From Dickeya chrysanthemi NCPPB 402 (lineage in GTDB: Bacteria; Pseudomonadota; Gammaproteobacteria; Enterobacterales; Enterobacteriaceae), in the NCBI RefSeq assembly GCF_000406105.1, contig NZ_CM001974.1:1282968-1298801 (forward strand): DNA of 15,834 bases, in the 5' to 3' direction. The notes beneath the pieces are model-generated. The model was given only the letters and a program-made list of their open reading frames with translations. It ran no database searches and had not been told where the DNA came from. How positions within the stretch are numbered: the stretch's first letter is position 1; each line of letters starts with the position of its first letter. Shown piece after piece: positions 7,565 to 13,806 of the stretch. The position numbers and the translations under genes are program-made.

Positions 7565-7756
7565 GGCGGCCGAATGATGCATGGCCCGAGCTATGTGGTC
7601 AGGTGGAAAAGAAATAGCGATTGATAAAATCGCCATATTGATGGGGTGTTACCCTGTTTTAAAGAGGAAACAAAAAAGAAACTGTTAATTTTTTTATTCA
7701 TGGCGGTGGCGAGAAATAAAAATAAAATAATCCGTTATTATTCCTGAATAATATTT

Positions 7757-7791
7757 CGCTATATTCCCGGCGATTGGATGGGAATATAGCG
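7757..7791. terminator. Long perfect hairpin, possible terminator or small-RNA stem
   Basis: Twelve paired bases (7757-7768 with 7780-7791) around an 11-nt loop, followed on the plus strand by GTTATTTACT and on the minus strand by AAATATTATT. Neither tail is a strong U-tract. No gene ends here, so it is not explained by the annotated genes. Confidence 0.45.
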
Positions 7792-7868
7792 GTTATTTAC
7801 TCTGTGTAATTTCCATACTTCACCTGAGTATGGGAATATCAGGTTCCAAAATGACATCTCTACCCGTC

Positions 7869-7977
7869 ATACTTCAGGTTGCAGGTGCGTTGGCTTTATT
7901 ACTCGGCCCCTTGCCCTGACGGGCCAACGCGTTGCGTTGTTCAACACGCCGGCCGGTTGTCCTGCAACGCGAAGTAT
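7869..7977. repeat. 109-bp palindromic intergenic repeat abutting an ABC ATPase remnant
   Basis: The end sequences are 17-bp near-perfect inverted repeats. ATACTTC-AG-GTTGCAGG is at 7869-7885, and CCTGCAAC-GC-GAAGTAT at 7961-7977. Only the central two bases differ. The first arm is preceded by TACCCGTC. A related half copy (TACCCGTCAGACTTCGCG) lies at 10511. I remember this family as common between genes in Dickeya and Pectobacterium. Its right arm forms the 3' end of the degenerate ATPase reading frame. Confidence 0.7.
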
Positions 7978-8297
7978 TTAGTGTAGGTAGTTTTCAGTTC
8001 CTGATGCAGCCTGGCGATGTGCAGGCGCATATCGACCCGCAGTTCGGTGTCCAGATTGGAGAGCGGTTCGTCGAACATAAACACTTTCGGGTTACGCACG
8101 ATGGCGCGGCCGATGGCGATGCGCTGGCATTGACCGCCGAACAGTTGTTTCGGTTTGCGGTCCAGCAGGTGAGAGAGTTGTAAGGTTTTGGCGACCATTT
8201 CAACCTGATGGCGAATCTCCGCCTTCGGTACCTTGTCGACGTTCAGTCCATAGCCCATGTTTTCCGCCACCGTCATGTGCGGGTAGGACTGAATAAA
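7978..8297 (-). pseudogene. Remnant of a MalK/UgpC-type sugar ABC transporter ATPase
   Basis: About 105 codons of a CUT1-family ATPase survive. A Q-loop-like trace QSY-PH is followed by [11 protein letters not shown], a helical region, a degenerate signature LFGGQCQR (the family has LSGGQRQR) and Walker B with D-loop [12 protein letters not shown], then [10 protein letters not shown]. The Walker A half is missing upstream and the H-loop and regulatory domain are missing downstream. At the 3' end the frame runs into the arm of the 109-bp repeat (reading [11 protein letters not shown], then stop). At the 5' end it meets the yjfB terminator. Loss of the signature serine and of both flanks means no functional ATPase. 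The parent transporter cannot be identified. Confidence 0.85.
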
Positions 8298-8298
8298 A

Positions 8299-8327
8299 AA
8301 CCCGGCGAGTTACTCACTGGCCGGGTT
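8299..8327 (-). terminator. Intrinsic terminator of yjfB
   Basis: Stem AACCCGGC (8299-8306) and GCCGGGTT (8320-8327) with a 13-nt loop. On the minus strand it is followed by a run of T (8300-8295). It begins about 53 nt beyond the yjfB stop codon. Confidence 0.9.
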
Positions 8328-8379
8328 GGCGACGTTTATCTGACACCAGCGAGCGTACTGCAGCGTGGGACTGAAAGTA

Positions 8380-8568
8380 TTACGCCGTGGTGTTGATGTT
8401 GCGGCCGATTGCCGGATTAGCAGGCAACGCCGGGATAGACTGAATAAGGCTGGTTACGGCGTCTTTCTGATTATCCAGCGATTTTTTCAGAACAGCAGTC
8501 CCGACCTCGCTGCTCAGTTGCATGTTATTAAGACCCGCGGAAAGAGATGCAATCTGTGAAACATCCAT
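8380..8568 (-). CDS. yjfB: YjfB-family putative motility protein
   Basis: A 62-residue protein starting MDVSQIASLSAGLN and ending PALPANPAIGRNINTTA. Both ends are characteristic of the YjfB family (Pfam 'putative motility protein', recalled). It has no signal peptide, membrane segment or catalytic motif; the middle looks helical. The biochemical role is unknown in the family. The ATG at 8568 has AGGA eight bases upstream; a longer in-frame start at 8682 would place 38 unrelated residues in front and is rejected. A FliA promoter match lies about 135 bp upstream and a clear terminator follows, so this is a single-gene unit probably expressed with the late flagellar genes. Confidence 0.88.
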   Translation of the reverse strand: MDVSQIASLSAGLNNMQLSSEVGTAVLKKSLDNQKDAVTSLIQSIPALPANPAIGRNINTTA

Positions 8569-8702
8569 CTTGATTATCCTATGTTTGGGCTGGAAGGGTT
8601 GATACGGCAGAGAAAACACCCTGCCTACCGGGGTGACGTCCATCAATATGATATCCATCAGCCTACCGATAGCCGGCCACATGTTGCGCCGGCATCTTTA
8701 CG

Positions 8703-8729
8703 ATATCGGTTTTTTTTGCTCAAACTTTA
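8703..8729 (-). promoter_or_regulatory. Sigma-28 (FliA) flagellar promoter for yjfB
   Basis: On the minus strand a perfect FliA -35 element TAAAGTTT (8729-8722) is followed by an 11-nt spacer and ACCGATAT (8710-8703). That matches the -10 consensus GCCGATAA at six of eight positions. Spacing and both boxes fit enterobacterial FliA promoters. The predicted transcript starts near 8696 and would have a leader of about 130 nt containing a GCCGG / CCGGC stem (8667-8688 region). Confidence 0.75.
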
Positions 8730-8769
8730 GGCTAGCAGGCCGGCCGTATGACTGCCGTTCTTTTCATCA

Positions 8770-8805
8770 CACTATTTTATCGGCGAACACTATTCTATCG
8801 GCGAA
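8770..8805. repeat. Tandem 18-bp duplication touching the roxA stop codon
   Basis: CACTATTTTATCGGCGAA (8770-8787) and CACTATTCTATCGGCGAA (8788-8805) differ at one base. The second copy ends exactly at the roxA stop triplet (8806-8808), so the duplication lies in the 3' untranslated region. Confidence 0.8.
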
Positions 8806-9927
8806 TTAGTCGTTGAAGAACCAATAGCCCTGATTAATCAACCCGGTTAATTCTGCAATGAAAGCCGGATTAGACAGCGCATCGCCCAGTTCCTGTTTAC
8901 CGAGGGTGGTGTAACGGCACAGCGCATCGGCAGCGTCTGGGGCAACGGTTTCCAGCCTTTCGCTGTTAATAAAGAAACTATCACCGATATGCAATACACG
9001 CAGCCCGTTCAGGCGAGTCAGGACTTCGCCGGCCTGCAGGGCGTCGGCAACTTCCTCCGGTACGTAGGGCGGTTCTGCCGGCGCGATATCCAGCTCATGG
9101 CGCGGTGTGGTCACAAAGCGCCCGAACCACTGCCTGAAATCTTCCGGCTGATTAAGCATCTCAATCATCATCGCGCGCAGACGGTCAAGCTCATAGTCTT
9201 CCACCCGGCCCGGATGTTCGCGGCAGGTTAAATCCGGATCGCTGTAATGCTCGCTGCCGAGATCGTTTTCCAGCGCGTAGTCCGCAAAACTGCTAATTAA
9301 GTCCCGGCCGTTGGGGCCGCGGAAGCCAACCGAGTAGTTGAGTGCGGTTTCGAAGGTCAGGCCATCGTGCGGGAAGCCGGGCGGAATATATAAAATATCG
9401 CCCGGTTCAAGTTCTTCATCGATGATCGGTGTGAACGGATCGACGTGCAGCAGCGCCGGATGCGGGCAGAACTGGCGCATCGGCAGCTTATCGCCGACAC
9501 GCCAACGGCGGCGGCCCATCCCCTGAATAATAAACACGTCGTATTGGTCGATATGCGGACCTACGCCGCCGCCCGGCACCGAAAAGGAGATCATCAAATC
9601 GTCTAAACGCCAGTCCGGCAGCACGCGAAACGGACGCACCAGCTCGGCAGACGGTACATGCCAATGGTTAACAGCCTGAGCCAACAGGGACCAGTCGGTT
9701 TCCCCTAAGTGATCAAACTGTTCAAACGGTCCGTTCCATGCCTGCCATTCGCCATTCACATGGCTGACGATGCGGCTATCCACCTCCGGCTCCATCGCCA
9801 GACCCGCCAGTTCATCCGGCGTAATCGGATCGACAAAATTCGGGAAGGCATTCTTTAAGACAACCGGTTGTTTCTGCCAGTATTTTTCTAAAAAATCAGG
9901 CCAGTTAAGATTTAGCTGATAAGCCAT
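8806..9927 (-). CDS. roxA: Ribosomal protein L16 arginine hydroxylase, RoxA (YcfD)
   Basis: A 373-residue cupin/JmjC-fold Fe(II)- and 2-oxoglutarate-dependent oxygenase. The iron triad is visible as His125 and Asp127 (GPHIDQYD) and His187 (FPHDG), with the same numbering I recall for E. coli YcfD. Arg140 is the likely 2-oxoglutarate ligand in GMGRRRWRVG. A C-terminal dimerisation and winged-helix-like region follows. The enzyme hydroxylates an arginine of ribosomal protein L16 and needs oxygen. The start at 9927 (MAYQLNLNW) matches the family; an upstream in-frame extension of eight residues is not needed. The ribosome binding site is weak (GGGTG). It stands alone, with a 227-bp gap to the ArsR gene upstream on the same strand. 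It appears intact. Confidence 0.95.
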   Translation of the reverse strand: MAYQLNLNWPDFLEKYWQKQPVVLKNAFPNFVDPITPDELAGLAMEPEVDSRIVSHVNGEWQAWNGPFEQFDHLGETDWSLLAQAVNHWHVPSAELVRPFRVLPDWRLDDLMISFSVPGGGVGPHIDQYDVFIIQGMGRRRWRVGDKLPMRQFCPHPALLHVDPFTPIIDEELEPGDILYIPPGFPHDGLTFETALNYSVGFRGPNGRDLISSFADYALENDLGSEHYSDPDLTCREHPGRVEDYELDRLRAMMIEMLNQPEDFRQWFGRFVTTPRHELDIAPAEPPYVPEEVADALQAGEVLTRLNGLRVLHIGDSFFINSERLETVAPDAADALCRYTTLGKQELGDALSNPAFIAELTGLINQGYWFFND

Positions 9928-10117
9928 ACATTCACACCCGTGAGAAGACAAACGGGCTTGATTATAAAGAGGCTAATACCCGGACCGCCTTGTCATTGGT
10001 CAAGGTCGCGTGTTGTGTGTGTCATCAGGCCGTCGGCGCATGGGTGTGCGGCGAGGTCAGTGCTGGCGGTAGTGTGACTCACGGGGCCTTCAGGCTGATG
10101 GGGCACAAGGCTTTCCC

Positions 10118-10146
10118 GGCCCATCCGTGGGCCTGGTATACCAGGC
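10118..10146. promoter_or_regulatory. Two overlapping palindromes between arsR-type gene and roxA
   Basis: GGCCCA-TCCG-TGGGCC (10118-10133) shares its right arm with a perfect 16-bp palindrome GCCTGGTATACCAGGC (10131-10146), which ends 8 bp from the stop codon of the ArsR-family gene. The two hairpins would exclude each other in RNA. They may terminate or attenuate the ArsR-gene transcript, or be an operator. The rest of 9928-10154 shows no gene. Confidence 0.5.
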
Positions 10147-10154
10147 AGGGCGGC

Positions 10155-10484
10155 TTACTCTTCCTCAGGATGCGGGCAGTACAGGGTATACAGTGTGTTC
10201 AGGAGTGAAAGCACTCGTTCATCTTCAATGCGATAAAAAATCTGTTTGCCTTCCCGCCGGGTGGCGACCAGATTGAGCCGTCGCATCACCCCTAATTGTT
10301 GTGACAGTGTGGGCTGGTGTATTCCCAGTCGTTCTTCCAACTGAGTGACACAGGCTTCTCCCTGAGTGAGCTGGCACATCAGCAGCAGGCGATCATCATT
10401 GGCGAGCCCGCGTAGCACATCTGCCGCAGCCTGAGCCGCCTTTCTCATATCGTCGGGTAATTCCTGAGTGCAGGGTTGTGACAT
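10155..10484 (-). CDS. ArsR/SmtB-family repressor, probable persulfide-sensing (BigR/SqrR/YgaV) type
   Basis: A 109-residue winged-helix regulator. The recognition helix region is HQPTLSQQLGVMRRLNLV (about 56-73) followed by the wing TRREGKQIFYRI. There are cysteines at 5, 37, 45 and 103. Cys37 (LLLMC) and Cys103 (LYCPHP) are 66 residues apart, the spacing I recall for the redox pair of SqrR and BigR; classical metal-site motifs such as ELCVCDL are absent. Such proteins repress sulfide-detoxification genes until persulfides form a polysulfide bridge. No persulfide dioxygenase, rhodanese or YeeE-type exporter lies next to it. Upstream is a repeat and a LysR gene on the same strand; roxA lies downstream after 227 bp. 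The ATG at 10484 has AGG seven bases upstream. Confidence 0.88.
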   Translation of the reverse strand: MSQPCTQELPDDMRKAAQAAADVLRGLANDDRLLLMCQLTQGEACVTQLEERLGIHQPTLSQQLGVMRRLNLVATRREGKQIFYRIEDERVLSLLNTLYTLYCPHPEEE

Positions 10485-10507
10485 ACTAGGACCTATCGTA
10501 TTAATTG

Positions 10508-10560
10508 ATATACCCGTCAGACTTCGCGTTACAGGTGCGTTCGAATTATTGAGGGTATAT
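10508..10560. repeat. Partial copy of the palindromic repeat with flanking inverted repeat, upstream of the ArsR gene
   Basis: TACCCGTCAGACTTCGCG (10511-10528), then TTACAGGTGCGTT, matches the arm at 7861-7891. An 8-bp inverted repeat ATATACCC / GGGTATAT brackets it (10508-10515 and 10553-10560). It starts 24 bp upstream of the ArsR start, so it may overlap that promoter. The remaining stretch to 10679 has no recognisable gene. Confidence 0.5.
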
Positions 10561-10679
10561 ATGATGTTATGTCATTTCAATGTCGGCCCAACTTTTTAGG
10601 TTGATAAAACCATACAACAGTTGGCCGCTGCCGTACGGTAAATGATGTCTCGCATCCTGGCATCACCTTGCCAGCCGAA

Positions 10680-11603
10680 TTAGTCAGGGAATATATCCAC
10701 CGGGAGCGAAAGGTCGAGATGACTGAGTATCTCGACCAGCGTATCAAACACCACACGCACTCTGGCAGGAACCGGGCCCGGTTGCGGCCGATAAACATGC
10801 AGAGGCCAGGGAGCCGGCATATCGTCATTGAGCAAGGCGACAAGCTGGCCGCTGCGCAAGTACGGGGTCGCGATGATCCCTGATAACTGCCCGATACCGG
10901 CTCCAGACAAAACGGCGGCGCATTCCGCTTCAAGATCATCAACGACGATAACGGGCCGAGGTGGCGACAGAAGACGGCCCTGGCTGAATAACCACGGCCA
11001 GGCGCGCCCGGTACGACGATCCAGTAACGCCGTCGTGGGTAATTTTTCAAGCTCATCAACACGTTTCGGCGTACCGACGCGGGCAAGTAACTCGGGCGTC
11101 GCGACCACATAGAACGGCACTTTCTTTACCACTTTGGCGATCCAGCGATTATCGCGCACCGGGCCCATACGTATACCGATGTCAATCTGTTGATTGACGG
11201 TATCCGCCCACTCTTCCGACAGCCGCAAATCAAGAGACAAGCCAGGGAAATCCGCCAGCCGCTGACTCAATCTTGGCATGACGAGGCCACGTATAATGAA
11301 GGGCGGGGCCGTCATCCGGACTACACCTGTATATTCAGACAATTGACGGCGATTAGTGCGTTGAAATAGCCCATCGACGTTTGCTACCGCGTGCTGAGCG
11401 TTGTCGGCAAATCTTTCGCCGAAACTGGTCAATTGCACCCCGCGGGTGTTGCGGTGGAACAGTACTTCTCCCAGCTCCTCCTCCAGAGATTGAATGCCCC
11501 GGGTGATCACCTGTGCGGATACCCCCAATTGTTTGGCCGCATCACGAAAATTGCGGCTCGCCGCGGCTGTCGTGAATATGCGCAACATTTCCAGACGGTT
11601 CAC
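10680..11603 (-). CDS. LysR-family transcriptional regulator
   Basis: A 307-residue LTTR. The N-terminal winged helix (about 1-60) has FRDAAKQLGVSAQVITRGIQSLEEELGEVLFHRNTRG, followed by a linker helix. A periplasmic-binding-like effector domain (about 90-295) includes GLVMPRLSQRLADFPGLSLDLRLSEE and DIGIRMG. It belongs to the CrgA/DmlR-like group. The start appears to be GTG at 11603, behind a G-rich and AAG-containing stretch; an internal ATG at codon 6 would trim the first helix. It is transcribed divergently from the SnoaL-like / aldo-keto reductase pair, the usual LTTR arrangement. Palindromes in the intergenic region are candidate operators. The effector is unknown. The protein looks complete. 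Confidence 0.9.
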   Translation of the reverse strand: MNRLEMLRIFTTAAASRNFRDAAKQLGVSAQVITRGIQSLEEELGEVLFHRNTRGVQLTSFGERFADNAQHAVANVDGLFQRTNRRQLSEYTGVVRMTAPPFIIRGLVMPRLSQRLADFPGLSLDLRLSEEWADTVNQQIDIGIRMGPVRDNRWIAKVVKKVPFYVVATPELLARVGTPKRVDELEKLPTTALLDRRTGRAWPWLFSQGRLLSPPRPVIVVDDLEAECAAVLSGAGIGQLSGIIATPYLRSGQLVALLNDDMPAPWPLHVYRPQPGPVPARVRVVFDTLVEILSHLDLSLPVDIFPD

Positions 11604-11634
11604 GATGACTTCCCCCCCGATCGTCAGAGTTAGA

Positions 11635-11674
11635 GCCTATTCCAATAGGCCATTATTCCATAATTGGGAATAAT
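11635..11674. promoter_or_regulatory. Candidate LysR operators and remnant of the MITE-like repeat end
   Basis: Two perfect inverted repeats lie just upstream of the LysR start: GCCTATT-CC-AATAGGC (11635-11650) and ATTATTCC-N7-GGAATAAT (11652-11659 and 11667-11674). The second contains the T-N11-A pattern of LTTR boxes. TAGAGCCTATTCCAATAGG (11631-11649) also resembles the terminus of the 147-bp repeat at 1907, so the first dyad may be an old repeat end rather than an operator. Confidence 0.5.
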
Positions 11675-11990
11675 AAAATCCAATTATATTGATTTACGGA
11701 ATGGCTACAAGATCGCCACAATTAGCCGCGCAACCCAGGGAAAACATTCTCTTTTATTTAACAATACAGATAAAACCGGTGAATGCTGATGACCGACCTT
11801 CCGACGGCATACTTAATCGGTGCATTGACTGCCGATAGTCGAGTTTTTATGGCTCTACGCCAGGTGTTACGGCGGCGATGCCGGAGACTATAACGACAGT
11901 CTTATTCTAACAATTTGATAAAAATATATTTTTTCGATGTCTGTTGGTGCCGCCATCGAACGTCTTCTCCATCAATTAAGGGACGATCTC
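11675..11990 (+). other. Intergenic region, leader of the SnoaL-like / aldo-keto reductase unit
   Basis: No gene is supported in these 316 bp. An in-frame extension of the SnoaL-like gene back to 11937 is rejected because it would bury the signal peptide. A long A/T-rich run (about 11910-11935) could hold a promoter, but I see no convincing -35/-10 pair. Confidence 0.4.
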
Positions 11991-12503
11991 ATGATAAAAG
12001 CTGTGCTGTTAACTGCTTCATTACTTACTGGTCTGATATCCGCTGGCGTACAAGCGCAGACGCCAATGCAAATTGCCGGCGACCCGGATGCGTTGTTCAC
12101 CAGCCCGGACCCGCAACTGAATGCGAATAAACACGTGGTTTACCGCATTATTCGGGACTTACTTGAAGCCGGGCAGTGGGACAAGGCCGATGAGCTGCTC
12201 TCCGAGGACTACGTGCAACATAATCCGAACGCGCAGAGCGGGCGTGCCGCCGTTGTGGATTATTTCACCAACGTACTGAAAGTTAAGCCTCGTCCGATTC
12301 CTGCGCGACTCAATATGAAAATCATTGCCGTCATCGCCGAAGGCGATTTAGTGACGGTGCTTTACCCTCGAACGGTCAAAGACCCTAACGCACCTGACGG
12401 CGTTTATATGACAACCTGGTACGACACATGGCGGATTAATGGCGGCAAGGCGGTTGAACACTGGGATCCTGCATTATTGGGTGAGTCACCGGATTTACGT
12501 TAA
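11991..12503 (+). CDS. Exported SnoaL-like / NTF2-fold protein
   Basis: 170 residues. A Sec signal peptide occupies about 1-22 (MIKAVLLTAS through VQA), with cleavage likely before Gln23. The mature part has the SnoaL/NTF2 cone-fold pattern: helices with NKHVVYRIIRDLLEAGQWDKADELLSEDYVQHNPN in two parts, then SGRAAVVDYF, and strands with AEGDLVTVLYPRT and TTWYDTWRI, ending AVEHWDP. This is the 'SnoaL-like aldol-condensation' group (COG4922 by memory). The conserved YVQHNP histidine and HWD motif are present. Members are often annotated without proven activity. The ATG at 11991 has AAGGGA seven bases upstream. The next gene follows after 57 bp on the same strand, and a LysR regulator is divergent. 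The protein is predicted periplasmic. Confidence 0.85.
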   Translation: MIKAVLLTASLLTGLISAGVQAQTPMQIAGDPDALFTSPDPQLNANKHVVYRIIRDLLEAGQWDKADELLSEDYVQHNPNAQSGRAAVVDYFTNVLKVKPRPIPARLNMKIIAVIAEGDLVTVLYPRTVKDPNAPDGVYMTTWYDTWRINGGKAVEHWDPALLGESPDLR

Positions 12504-12560
12504 GCAAGGCCGATTGATTGGAATGTTTCGCTGTTAATACAACGTGAAGAGGTATCAAAG

Positions 12561-13748
12561 ATGGAACGTAGAGAGTTTCTGAAATTCGCTGCCGGAAGCG
12601 CTGCGCTTGTCGCAACAGGCTCGGTGCTGGCCCAGTCGGGTAAAGTGGGTGAAGCCATTGCGAGCTTTATACCTGAAAACGTACAGGGAACGGTGCTGCC
12701 GACACGTGGAAAAATAGCCAGAACATTATTACCGCTGAATGAGGTGGCGGCACCGGGTATCCGCTACCGGACGCCTTTCCGTTTTGGGATGGGGGGAACG
12801 CAAATCGGTAATATTTTTGCGCCTATCAGCGATGCACAGGCACAAGCGACGTTGCAGGCCGCCTGGGATGGCGGCGTTCGTTACTACGACACGTCGCCTT
12901 TCTATGGTCATGGCCTTTCAGAACATAGACTCGGCGCATTCCTGCGTGATAAACCACGGGATCAGTACCTTATTTCGACCAAAGTCGGGCGGGTATTTCA
13001 CCCGAGCCGTCAACCCTTGCCGGCATCGCTGTGGGCGGACAAACTCAACTTTGCCTATGACTACGATTATACCGCGGCAGGCGCCAGACGATCCGTCGAA
13101 GATAGCCTCCAGCGCCTGGGCCTGGCCAGTATTGATATCGTCTATATTCACGATTTAGGGCCTGATAACACCGAGCTTTCCGTCCCCTGGACTACGTTCT
13201 TTGAGACGGCGCGTTATGGCGCGATGGCGGAACTGGAGAAGATGCGTAAGGAAGGATTGATAAAAGCCTGGGGCTTTGGCATCAATCGTCCCGATGCCGC
13301 CGTGATGGCGGCGGCGCTTGATGGCCCGACGCCGGATATTGTGCTGTTAGCCTGTCAGTACAGCCTCATCGACCATGAAGACACCGTGACGAAAACCTTT
13401 CCGGCGTTGGCCAAAAAAGGCATCACGGTCACGGTGGGCACGCCGCTCAATGATGGTTTCCTGGGGGGGCGCAATCGCTATCACTTCAGTACGCAACTGC
13501 CGCCAGGGGTGGTTGAGAAACGGGCGCGTCTGGCCACGATTGCTGACCGGCATGGCATTGATATCCGAACCGCCGCCCTTCAATTCGCCGCGGCCCCCTC
13601 GATTGTTTCGGCGATCATTCCCGGTGCCCGCACGCCTGAACAGGTGAAAGCGAATATACAATCGATGAAAGTCAGTATCCCACGGGCATTTTGGGATGAA
13701 CTTCGCGAACAGAAGTTAATTACCGCCGATGCGCCCGTCCCCACCTAA
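12561..13748 (+). CDS. Tat-exported aldo/keto reductase
   Basis: 395 residues. The N-terminus MERREFLKFAAG followed by a mildly hydrophobic stretch ending VLAQ is a twin-arginine signal, unusual for this cytoplasmic family. After a 45-residue linker comes the (beta/alpha)8 aldo/keto reductase domain (about 70-385). The catalytic tetrad is visible: Asp110 and Tyr115 (YYDTSPFYGHG), Lys141 (STKVGR) and His197 (YIHDLG). The C-terminal cofactor loop region has IIPGARTPEQV. It is nearest to the D-threo-aldose/L-fucose dehydrogenase and pyridoxal 4-dehydrogenase group. Tat export implies it folds with NAD(P) before transport. AGAGG lies eight bases upstream of the ATG. It probably forms an operon with the SnoaL-like gene. 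The substrate is unknown. Confidence 0.88.
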   Translation: MERREFLKFAAGSAALVATGSVLAQSGKVGEAIASFIPENVQGTVLPTRGKIARTLLPLNEVAAPGIRYRTPFRFGMGGTQIGNIFAPISDAQAQATLQAAWDGGVRYYDTSPFYGHGLSEHRLGAFLRDKPRDQYLISTKVGRVFHPSRQPLPASLWADKLNFAYDYDYTAAGARRSVEDSLQRLGLASIDIVYIHDLGPDNTELSVPWTTFFETARYGAMAELEKMRKEGLIKAWGFGINRPDAAVMAAALDGPTPDIVLLACQYSLIDHEDTVTKTFPALAKKGITVTVGTPLNDGFLGGRNRYHFSTQLPPGVVEKRARLATIADRHGIDIRTAALQFAAAPSIVSAIIPGARTPEQVKANIQSMKVSIPRAFWDELREQKLITADAPVPT

Positions 13749-13761
13749 GGGACGTTTTCAG

Positions 13762-13797
13762 CCAGCCCGAAGGTCATCTTCCAATCTTGCGGGCTGG
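13762..13797. terminator. Hairpin between convergent aldo/keto reductase and diguanylate cyclase genes
   Basis: Stem CCAGCCCG (13762-13769) and CGGGCTGG (13790-13797), extended by AAG/CTT with one bulged G. The tails are A/T-rich but lack a strong U-tract. It lies between the stop codons at 13748 and 13807 and may serve both directions. Confidence 0.65.
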
Positions 13798-13806
13798 ATT
13801 CCGCAT

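Larger units (their letters stand above)
7290..7860. other. Gene-free AT-rich region upstream of pelI with strong hairpins
   Basis: About 570 bp with no supportable coding region. It contains a perfect tandem 13-bp duplication (7539-7564), a 12-bp perfect inverted repeat CGCTATATTCCC / GGGAATATAGCG (7757-7768 and 7780-7791, loop 11) and a second stem CCATACT / AGTATGG (7813-7819 and 7827-7833). ATGGGAATAT recurs at 7778 and 7830. This may be extended pelI regulatory DNA or hold an unrecognised small RNA or terminators of a lost gene. Confidence 0.5.

Noticed and set aside
8770..8805. GCCGATAA-like FliA -10 elements on the minus strand in the 18-bp repeats
   Set aside because: No TAAAGTTT-type -35 lies 11 bp upstream of either copy; the good FliA match is at 8703-8729.
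10131..10146. UxuR/ExuR-like core TGGTATACCA
   Set aside because: The flanks are GCC/GGC rather than A/T-rich and no hexuronate gene is adjacent; it is kept only as an unassigned palindrome.
10577..11110. 177-codon minus-strand frame overlapping the LysR gene
   Set aside because: A different frame of the same strand as an intact LysR gene, with arginine- and proline-rich shadow composition.
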